5,638 nt of DNA from Deltaproteobacteria bacterium (lineage in GTDB: Bacteria; Desulfobacterota; Binatia; DP-6), in the NCBI GenBank assembly GCA_005879245.1, contig VBLA01000411.1, positions 1 to 5,638 of the forward strand, given 5' to 3'. Below, one piece after another: positions 1-4,778 of the stretch (positions are counted from its first letter, which is position 1; each line of letters starts with the position of its first letter). The notes under the pieces are model-generated. The model had not been told where the DNA came from and did no database searches. It saw only the letters and a list, made by a program, of their open reading frames with translations. The position numbers were made by a program, and so were the translations under genes.

Positions 1-1042
1 CGGCGAGGATCGGCACGCTCAGCATGCCCGTTCCGATGATGCCGAGGGTGAAGAGTCCATAGGCCCAGTCGCCCGCGAGCGGCCGCAGCGCTTCGGCGGC
101 CTGCTGCGCGGTCGTGATCTCCGTCACCCCGCGCGCATGCAGCGACGCCGCGGTGGTGAGGATGATGAAGTACATGACGACGTTCGAGACGAACATGCCC
201 GTGACCACGTCGATGTTCGAGCGGTGCACCTCCTCGTCCGTGGCCCCCTCGCGCTCCTCCACCGTCCGCCGGCCGCGCGCGCGCTCCTCCTCGACCTCCT
301 GACCCGCCTGCCAGAAGAAGAGGTAGGGTGAGATGGTCGTGCCGAGGATGCCCACGAAGGTGGCGATGTACCCCGGGGTGAGCTCGACGTGGGGAACGAC
401 GGTCGCGCGGAGGACCGTGTGCCAGTCGGGGTCGGCCAGGATGCCGGCCCCGATGTACGCCAGGAGGACGAAGGTGAGCCACTTGAAGCTCCGCGCGATG
501 CGGCGGTACGAGGACCAGAAGAGCAGCGAGACGATCAGGCCCGCGTAGCACGGGACGAGCAGACGCGAATCGAGCCCCGTCACCATCTCGGTCGCCTCGG
601 CCATCCCGCCGAGGTCGGCGCCGATGTTGAAGATGTTCGCGACCACCAGGAGCGCACAGGCCGACCAGAGCACCCATCGCGAGTAGCGCCGCCGGACGAC
701 GCCCGCGAGCCCACGGCCCGCGACCATCCCGAGCCGCGCACACATCAGCTGGACGGACACCATCAGCGGGAAGGAGAAGATCGCCGTCCAGAGGGGCGCG
801 TAGCCGAAGCTCGCGCCCGCGACCGAGTAGGTCGAGATGCCCGAGGGGTCGTCGTCGGCCGCCCCGGTCACGAGGCCGGGGCCGAGGTCGGCGAAGAACC
901 CCCGGAGGCGGGCCGGGAGGACGGTCGCGGCGGATCGTAGCTCGCGCGCCCGGTTCTTCACGCCGTTCCTGAGGAGCGTCGAATGCGACGGCCGGCGCGG
1001 CGCTCCGTTCTCGCCGTCGGATGCTGAGGCGTTGAGCCACAT
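1..1042 (-). CDS. NRAMP-related divalent metal ion transporter, 3' end beyond window
   Basis: This is an inner-membrane transporter of the NRAMP superfamily (LeuT fold). 347 codons are visible and the C-terminus lies outside the window. The N-terminus is a roughly 45-residue basic cytoplasmic tail. The TM1 signature follows as GPGLVTGAADDDPSGISTYS, with DDDPSG at residues 63-68, matching the position of the DPGN metal-binding motif. TM6 has TTISPYLFFWQ near residues 235-245, where canonical Mn/Fe NRAMPs carry the metal-coordinating MPH motif. After it comes a charged loop rich in Glu and Arg (248-272), then SNIDVVTGMFVSN and further hydrophobic helices. The ATG at 1042 is supported by GGGAGGGGAG about 4 nt upstream on the minus strand. 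It lies 71 nt downstream of the SCP2-domain gene on the same strand, so co-transcription is plausible. The absent TM6 methionine suggests non-canonical selectivity, for example NRMT-like Mg or broad divalent specificity. The family call is firm; the substrate is unknown. Confidence 0.9.
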   Translation of the reverse strand, partial: MWLNASASDGENGAPRRPSHSTLLRNGVKNRARELRSAATVLPARLRGFFADLGPGLVTGAADDDPSGISTYSVAGASFGYAPLWTAIFSFPLMVSVQLMCARLGMVAGRGLAGVVRRRYSRWVLWSACALLVVANIFNIGADLGGMAEATEMVTGLDSRLLVPCYAGLIVSLLFWSSYRRIARSFKWLTFVLLAYIGAGILADPDWHTVLRATVVPHVELTPGYIATFVGILGTTISPYLFFWQAGQEVEEERARGRRTVEEREGATDEEVHRSNIDVVTGMFVSNVVMYFIILTTAASLHARGVTEITTAQQAAEALRPLAGDWAYGLFTLGIIGTGMLSVPILA

Positions 1043-1045
1043 GGT

Positions 1046-1085
1046 CTCCCCTCCCGTGCAAGCTCCGGCGCGCCAGGAAGGGGAG
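1046..1085 (-). promoter_or_regulatory. Possible RNA hairpin masking the NRAMP-gene ribosome binding site
   Basis: On the minus-strand transcript, CTCCCCT (complement of 1079-1085) is perfectly complementary to AGGGGAG (complement of 1046-1052). The second arm is the Shine-Dalgarno sequence of the NRAMP-related gene. The 26-nt loop holds the self-complementary GGCGCGCC (1067-1074). A seven-pair GC-rich stem could hide the ribosome binding site until opened. The pairing is seen directly; a regulatory role is inference, and short purine/pyrimidine complementarity arises easily in such GC-rich DNA. Confidence 0.3.
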
Positions 1086-1113
1086 CGTCCGTGTGGCCGA
1101 GCCGTTGCCTCAG

Positions 1114-2193
1114 CTAGCGGGCAGCATCCCGGAGATCCTGGCGCATGGGTTCTGGGCTACTACTGCCGTCGTCCATCCGTTTCCTCTCCGTGCTCCGGAC
1201 CTCTTCACGGCAAAGGCTGCTTTTCCGACTTGTACCCTTGGCGACCGACAAGTCAACGGAATTCTGCGGTGGGAACCACTTCGCCATCTGGGCCAACATC
1301 GTGAGATCGCCCTCCACGCGGTAGAGACCCTGCTCCAGGGCGCGGGCGCGGTCGAGCCGCCCATGCATCATTTCCACCCAGACGGTATCTGGTGTGTAGA
1401 CGGTCAGGTCCGGCATGGGCGTACGACCTTCCAGACTCTCGCACTTCCCCTTCGCGATCCTGAGATAGTAGTCGCCGGCGTCGGCGCCGCTCACGCAAAA
1501 CTGAATGCGCGCGTCGGCGTCGCGCGCCGCTTCGGAGTTGAACACGAAGGGCATTCCCATGATGAGGGCCTCGACCGTCTGCGGTAGCGCGGGAGGGAAG
1601 AAGCGCAGGAAGAGCGGCGTGCACCACAAGGGTGCGGGTACGCCCACGACAAAGATCAGGAGGTTCGGGTACAGCGCCGTGAAACGCCAGTCGTGCGGTG
1701 CCGACGCCGCGAGCAAAGTGGCCGTGAAGAAGATGAGGGTCCAGAACGCAGCCATCAGCCGGTTGATGCTGTGAAAGGTGGGCAGATTCTGCTGCCAGCG
1801 GGGAGTTTGACGGCGAGCGTAGTAGTACGTGAAGGTCTCGCGTCCGAGCAGGAGGGGCACGAGCGCCATGAGCGAAAACGTGCCGAAGAAGATGGCCGAC
1901 GAGTAGTTCTGAAACAGGAACACCGCGGGACTCACCCCGGCCTGCACGAGGAGCGTCCCGAGCGCGAACACCGTCCACAGGCAGTAGTCGGCATACTTGA
2001 GCTCATCCCGGCGGGCGGCGAGCGCGACGTACGCGGTCTCGACGACGAGGGCGACTAGGAGCGCGTGGCGCAGCCCCTCGGCTGCCTGGCCCGCACGGGC
2101 GAGGTCGATGGCGTACACGAGCAGGGCCACGAAGCTGCCCACGTGCATGTAGAAGAAACGGGCGAAACGGCTCCGGGGCACGCTGGGCGGCAT
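1114..2193 (-). CDS. Multi-pass membrane protein with C-terminal SCP2-like sterol/lipid-binding domain
   Basis: From the ATG at 2193 the product has 359 residues. The first half is hydrophobic, with about six predicted membrane segments near residues 17-31, 43-60, 68-86, 99-117, 145-165 and 174-198. Between segments four and five is an aromatic loop (ETFTYYYARRQTPRWQQNLP). Residues about 206-306 look like an SCP2 fold: the alternating pattern DARIQFCVSGADAGDYYLRI, then PDLTVYTPDTVWVEMM and the closing YRVEGDLTMLAQMAKWF, where a glycine-aspartate turn precedes the last helix. SCP2 domains bind hydrophobic ligands; what this one binds is unknown. A charged, probably disordered tail follows. The start is uncertain: the frame stays open to a TTG at 2298, but that would overlap the divergent gene and has no good ribosome site. 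ATG 2193 has only a weak AGGG 14 nt upstream. The gene precedes the NRAMP-related gene and may share its transcript. Confidence 0.75.
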   Translation of the reverse strand: MPPSVPRSRFARFFYMHVGSFVALLVYAIDLARAGQAAEGLRHALLVALVVETAYVALAARRDELKYADYCLWTVFALGTLLVQAGVSPAVFLFQNYSSAIFFGTFSLMALVPLLLGRETFTYYYARRQTPRWQQNLPTFHSINRLMAAFWTLIFFTATLLAASAPHDWRFTALYPNLLIFVVGVPAPLWCTPLFLRFFPPALPQTVEALIMGMPFVFNSEAARDADARIQFCVSGADAGDYYLRIAKGKCESLEGRTPMPDLTVYTPDTVWVEMMHGRLDRARALEQGLYRVEGDLTMLAQMAKWFPPQNSVDLSVAKGTSRKSSLCREEVRSTERKRMDDGSSSPEPMRQDLRDAAR

Positions 2194-2297
2194 GACTGAC
2201 GTTTGCACCCTATGCCAGGAGCCGAGTGGCGTCGATCTCCTCCGGGCGACGACGTCCGCGCGGGCCTGTGAAACCCGACGGAAGTAGGTGGCATCCA

Positions 2298-2667
2298 ATG
2301 GCCGTGCGGAGAACCCTTCGTGGGGCCGCGGGGGTGGTGTGGCTGTTGACCCTGGCGGTGTCGGCGCTGGCGGCCGACAACCTCACGCTCGCACCTGGCC
2401 TGAGCTTCACTGACGATTCCAGCGACAACTTTCCCGTCCGAGGCGATCACTTAGCCGACGCCGAGGTTGTCGAGGGTCGCGCGGCGGTGGTGTTCTTTGG
2501 TGCGTCGAACTGCTGGAACACCGCCCGTGAGGCGGAGCGGCTGGTGACCCTCTACCCGAAGTTCCGTGACCGGGAGAGTCCTGTATGCACGGTCCGGCGA
2601 GACGGCGGACAAGCGCGGGGACACTAGCGCACTGGAGGCGTTGGTCTCCAAGGCCGTCAGTGGCTGA
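2298..2667 (+). pseudogene. Exported thioredoxin-like protein, internally deleted and frameshifted
   Basis: ATG 2298 follows AGGTGG with 6 nt spacing. The frame gives a Sec signal peptide (basic start, hydrophobic 11-20, cleavage near ALA at 23-25). Then comes a thioredoxin-like start: RAAVVFFGASNCWNTAREAE (61-80) and RLVTLYPKFRDRE, that is, a beta strand, an active-site-like loop with one cysteine (C72) and an alpha helix. After residue 93 the frame turns nonsensical and stops at 2627. From 2578 another frame continues with a plausible thioredoxin C-terminus, VLYARSGETADKRGD, then TSALEALVSKAVSG and a TGA at 2665-2667. Two matching halves lie in different frames, and the central strand with the cis-proline is missing. 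This points to an out-of-frame internal deletion of perhaps 35-45 codons near 2575-2578. An assembly error is possible but would have to remove a block, not one base. Without the deletion it would be a periplasmic redox or redox-like protein. It is divergent from the SCP2-domain gene. Confidence 0.65.
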
Positions 2668-2843
2668 TCGCCGGCCCCGCTGGGCGACGTGTCGGTCCTT
2701 GCAACGCGGACTAGCACGCGGCTACAGAGTGGCTTCTTTCGTCGCCCCGCACGGCTCCAGGTGACGAGGAGGGCAGCACGACGCCGCCGACCGGCACTGA
2801 ACCGCCGCGAGTGATGAACGACGCGGTGCCCAACCGGTCCCAA

Positions 2844-2869
2844 GGTCCACGTGCGCCGCCCACGTGACC
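2844..2869 (+). promoter_or_regulatory. Paired CACGTG palindromes, candidate operator or hairpin
   Basis: Two CACGTG hexamers start at 2848 and 2861, 13 nt apart, with a 7-nt spacer CGCCGCC. The flanks GGTC on the left and ACC on the right extend them into a larger imperfect inverted repeat, GGT-C-CACGTG / CACGTG-ACC. The site ends 60 nt before the start of the Met-rich gene, a suitable place for a regulator to bind. It could also fold as an RNA hairpin if transcribed. The symmetry is visible; the function is inferred. Confidence 0.35.
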
Positions 2870-2916
2870 CAACCCTTACGTTCCCGGAATCAGTCGTGCA
2901 ACTCACCACAGGAAGC

Positions 2917-2924
2917 GGAGGAGG
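2917..2924 (+). promoter_or_regulatory. Strong Shine-Dalgarno GGAGGAGG fixing the Met-rich start
   Basis: The purine run GGAGGAGG lies 5 nt before ATG 2930. The open frame extends upstream to 2864, but only ATG 2930 has this site and begins directly with a signal peptide, so it decides the start. Confidence 0.8.
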
Positions 2925-2929
2925 AACCG

Positions 2930-3244
2930 ATGAGCAAGCACCGCGTAGTCACCCTGGTCGCAGTCGCACTCTTGGCCGTGTCTGTCCTTGCCTCTCGTCT
3001 CTTGGCCGCCGAGATGTCCGGCGTCATGATGAAGGACGGCAAGATGATGATGATGAAGGACGGGAAGGCGACGGGGCCGATGAAGCACGAGATGACGATG
3101 GGCGACGGCACCAAGATGATGATGGACGGCACGATGAAGATGAAGGACGGGAAAGAGATGCACATGAAAGACGGCCAGATGATGATGATGGACGGGAAGA
3201 TGATGGAGGGCGGCAAGGCCATGAAGATGGAGAAGAAGTACTAG
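2930..3244 (+). CDS. Secreted methionine-rich peptide (MrpX-like / DUF6799-like)
   Basis: The product has 104 residues. Residues 1-26 are a Sec signal peptide: MSKHR, a hydrophobic core, then a likely cut after SRLLA. The remaining 78 residues contain 25 methionines (32%), many Lys, Asp and Gly, two His, and no Cys or Trp. It is built of imperfect units around D-G-K/T/Q followed by two to four Met, for example MKDGKMMMMKDGK, TKMMMDGTMKMKDGK and KDGQMMMMDGKMM. From memory this resembles the DUF6799 repeat; a profile search would confirm it. Two roles are known for secreted Met-rich peptides: oxidant scavenging, as with Azospira MrpX repaired by a YedY-type reductase, and Cu(I)/Ag(I) binding through methionine thioethers. 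The next two genes, a membrane cytochrome b and an MsrP-family molybdoenzyme, favour the first. The gap to the cytochrome gene is 62 nt. The composition, including ATG triplet runs, is unlike its neighbours, but signal peptide and ribosome site argue that it is a real gene. Confidence 0.85.
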   Translation: MSKHRVVTLVAVALLAVSVLASRLLAAEMSGVMMKDGKMMMMKDGKATGPMKHEMTMGDGTKMMMDGTMKMKDGKEMHMKDGQMMMMDGKMMEGGKAMKMEKKY

Positions 3245-3255
3245 GGCGTTCTGGC

Positions 3256-3274
3256 GTCGTCGGGTGTTGACGAC
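3256..3274 (+). other. Small inverted repeat between Met-rich and cytochrome genes
   Basis: GTCGTC (3256-3261) and GACGAC (3269-3274) form a six-pair stem with a 7-nt loop GGGTGTT. It has no following T-run, so it is not a standard terminator. It could lower read-through, or stabilise the upstream message so that the Met-rich peptide is made in excess over the enzyme. The role is speculative. Confidence 0.25.
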
Positions 3275-3306
3275 CCCTGCGTCCGGGCGGGCGAGCAACG
3301 CGCACA

Positions 3307-3978
3307 ATGGAAGCTGCCGATGCCGATAGCCAGTGGAAGGGACGGCGCGCACAACCCTTCCTGATTCGCCTGGCGCACTGGCTGAACATCCCGCTGCTCC
3401 TCATCATGGCGGGGAGTGGCCTGCAAATTTTCTCCGCGTACCCGGCGCTGGGGGCACGCGGAGCGCTCTACGGGTGGTATCCGTGGCAAGGAAAGGCGCC
3501 GCCGACGTGGCTGCGGTTCGGCGGCTGGCTTGCCGGTGCTCGCCATTGGCACTTCGCCCTTGGCTGGTTCCTCATCGGCAACGGGATCATCTACCTGATC
3601 TACATGGGCGCTCGCGGGGAGTGGCGTCGGCGGATGTTCCTGCCGGGTCGCGACTCCCGGAACGCGGTGCTCATGATGGCGTACTACCTACGCCTCCGCA
3701 GGGCAGCACCGCCGATCGACTTCTACAACGGCCTTCAGCGGCTGGCGTACAGTTCCGTCATCCTCCTCGCGCTGGTCGAGGTCCTCTCGGGCCTGGCGAT
3801 CTACAAGCCCGTTCAACTCTGGTGGCTCGAAGTGCTGTTCGGCGGCTACGATAGCGCCCGCGCGATCCATCTGATCGGCCTCGGTCTGCTTGGACTCTTC
3901 ACACTCGTTCACCTCGTCCTGGTGGCCCTGCATCCGCGCGCCATCATCGAGATGATCACTGGAGGAAAACGTGGCTAG
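3307..3978 (+). CDS. Cytochrome b561 / Ni-Fe hydrogenase-type b cytochrome membrane subunit
   Basis: The product has 223 residues and belongs to the four-helix prokaryotic cytochrome b561 type. It would pass electrons from the quinone pool to a periplasmic partner through two b hemes. Four membrane segments lie near residues 24-43, 80-101, 145-165 and 188-208. Likely heme ligands are H24 in RLAHWLN, H80 or H82 in ARHWHFALGW, and H188 and H202, spaced 14 apart in helix four (IHLIGLGLLGLFTLVH). Between helices two and three is a basic loop followed by YNGLQRLAYSSV, a pattern common in this family. ATG 3307 has only a weak ribosome site, so translation may be modest. The stop overlaps the start of the molybdoenzyme gene by 8 nt, strong evidence that the two proteins act together. 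This is not the ferric-reductase-like MsrQ/YedZ fold. The family call is firm; the electron partner is inferred from overlap. Confidence 0.9.
   Translation: MEAADADSQWKGRRAQPFLIRLAHWLNIPLLLIMAGSGLQIFSAYPALGARGALYGWYPWQGKAPPTWLRFGGWLAGARHWHFALGWFLIGNGIIYLIYMGARGEWRRRMFLPGRDSRNAVLMMAYYLRLRRAAPPIDFYNGLQRLAYSSVILLALVEVLSGLAIYKPVQLWWLEVLFGGYDSARAIHLIGLGLLGLFTLVHLVLVALHPRAIIEMITGGKRG
3961..3965 (+). promoter_or_regulatory. Shine-Dalgarno GGAGG deciding the GTG start of the molybdoenzyme
   Basis: GGAGG lies 5 nt before GTG 3971 and inside the end of the cytochrome gene. The alternative ATG at 3983 would be 17 nt away, too far. This supports the GTG start and translational coupling. Confidence 0.7.
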
Positions 3979-4666
3979 CGAGATGACGCGGCGGCGGCTG
4001 CTGGTAGCGGTAGCTGCCGGTTCGGCGCTGGCCGCATGCGAGCGCATGGCCGTGGGCTCAGGCTTCCTGGAGAGCCTGGGGCGTTGGAACGCCCGCGTGG
4101 ACCGCTTCCTCTTCGGACCGGCGCGACTTGCCGGCGAGCTACCACCCACGGCTACGACACCTGGCAATGCCTTCCCGAGCTACTTCATCTCCGACGACAT
4201 GCCGTTCCCCCCGGCGGGCTGGACGCTGAAGGTCGGGGGGCTCGTCGCTCGTCCCACGACGTTCTCGCTGGACCAGCTCCAGCAGATGACCCGGATCGAC
4301 ATGCGCGTCCGCCACCACTGCGTCGAAGGGTGGTCGGCGGTGGCGTCCTGGCATGGGGTGCGCCTTCGGGAGATTGCCGAGGCCGTGGGTGCCGACCCGC
4401 ACGCGGGGTACGTCGAGTTTCGCTCGTTCGACTCGGGGTACTGGTCCTCGTGGGACCGGGAGAGTGCGCTCCACAAGCAGACCCTTCTCGCCTACGGGAT
4501 GGACGGCGAGAACCTGATGCCCGACCACGGTGCCCCGGTCCGCGTCTATTCGGCCGTGAAGCTCGGGTACAAGATGGTGAAGTACCTGACGGAGGTGAAC
4601 TTCCTGGCCGAGCCGAGTGGTGGCTATTGGGAAGACCAAGGCTACGAGTGGTTTGGAGGGGTATGA
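3971..4666 (+). CDS. Tat-exported sulfite oxidase/MsrP-family molybdoenzyme
   Basis: The product has 231 residues and is a single-domain oxidoreductase holding molybdopterin (Oxidored_molyb fold). The N-terminus has a Tat-like TRRRLL (6-11) and a hydrophobic stretch ending LAAC at C23. It is thus exported folded with its cofactor and perhaps lipid-anchored, since LAAC fits a lipobox. The catalytic region is RHHCVEGWSAVASWHG, with C117 the expected molybdenum-ligating cysteine. Later family features are the stretch from FDSGYWSSWDRESALHKQTL, DHGAPVRVYSAVKLGYKMVKY, and the closing GGYWEDQGYEWFGG. There is no C-terminal dimerisation domain or heme domain, so it resembles MsrP/YedY more than true sulfite oxidases. 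It starts with GTG, overlaps the cytochrome gene by 8 nt and has its own GGAGG. Proposed activity is reduction of methionine sulfoxide on the neighbouring Met-rich peptide. Related proteins of this family have other or unknown substrates, so the fold is certain and the substrate is not. Confidence 0.9.
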   Translation: MASEMTRRRLLVAVAAGSALAACERMAVGSGFLESLGRWNARVDRFLFGPARLAGELPPTATTPGNAFPSYFISDDMPFPPAGWTLKVGGLVARPTTFSLDQLQQMTRIDMRVRHHCVEGWSAVASWHGVRLREIAEAVGADPHAGYVEFRSFDSGYWSSWDRESALHKQTLLAYGMDGENLMPDHGAPVRVYSAVKLGYKMVKYLTEVNFLAEPSGGYWEDQGYEWFGGV

Positions 4667-4707
4667 GCAAGAGGTTGCCTCCGCGTCGAAACCCTCTCAC
4701 GTGCTGA
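4663..4707 (+). CDS. Possible 14-codon coupled mini-ORF or gene remnant
   Basis: ATG 4663 overlaps the molybdoenzyme stop as ATGA and is preceded by GGAGGGG (4655-4661), directly next to the ATG with only one base between. It encodes MSKRLPPRRNPLTC and stops at 4705-4707. The ATGA overlap is typical of coupled operon genes, but the peptide is tiny and basic with no recognisable domain. It may be the stub of a lost third gene or a chance frame, as ATGA overlaps occur by chance. Confidence 0.2.
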   Translation: MSKRLPPRRNPLTC

Positions 4708-4717
4708 GACGTTCGAC

Positions 4718-4730
4718 CGAGAAGTTCTCG
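4718..4730 (+). other. Short palindrome CGAGAA-G-TTCTCG upstream of the EamA gene
   Basis: A perfect 6+6 inverted repeat around one base lies 49 nt before the EamA start. The one-base centre rules out a stable RNA hairpin, so it would be a protein-binding site if anything. The surrounding 4708-4778 holds no gene and no clear promoter. Confidence 0.2.
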
Positions 4731-4778
4731 ATCTTGAAGTTGGCATCCGATGAACGGAGGAATACGTAGCACCGCCAG

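Larger units (their letters stand above)
2668..2929 (+). other. Non-coding stretch upstream of the Met-rich gene
   Basis: These 262 nt lie between the broken thioredoxin-like gene and the Met-rich gene. I see no convincing gene on either strand; the minus-strand frame across it reads as Arg/Ser-rich shadow protein. A weak promoter-like pair, TTGCAA (2699-2704) and TACAGA (2723-2728) with 18 nt between, is below a confident call. The paired CACGTG sites at 2844-2869 are the clearest structure and are listed separately. The promoter of the Met-rich gene probably lies here, but none can be assigned. Confidence 0.4.

Noticed and set aside
389..940. 183-codon plus-strand frame
   Set aside because: Antisense to the clear NRAMP-related gene; highly charged, low-complexity shadow protein.
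2200..2216. Sigma-54-like TGGCAT...TGCA on the minus strand
   Set aside because: The GG and GC elements are only 8 nt apart instead of 10, so it does not fit the -24/-12 promoter.
2194..2298. N-terminal extension of the SCP2-domain protein to TTG 2298
   Set aside because: TTG start without a ribosome site, overlapping the divergent gene start; the added residues are basic and do not look like family sequence.
2451..2909. 152-codon minus-strand frame over the intergenic region
   Set aside because: Arg/Ser/Val-rich with no domain, and it overlaps the remnant of the thioredoxin-like gene.
3256..3274. Rho-independent terminator after the Met-rich gene
   Set aside because: The stem has only six pairs and no T-run follows, so it is listed as a simple inverted repeat.
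2890..3352. Minus-strand frames rich in Ile/Pro/Ser or His/Leu opposite the Met-rich gene
   Set aside because: They are mirror products of the repeated ATG and GAC triplets on the other strand and have no ribosome site or known domain.
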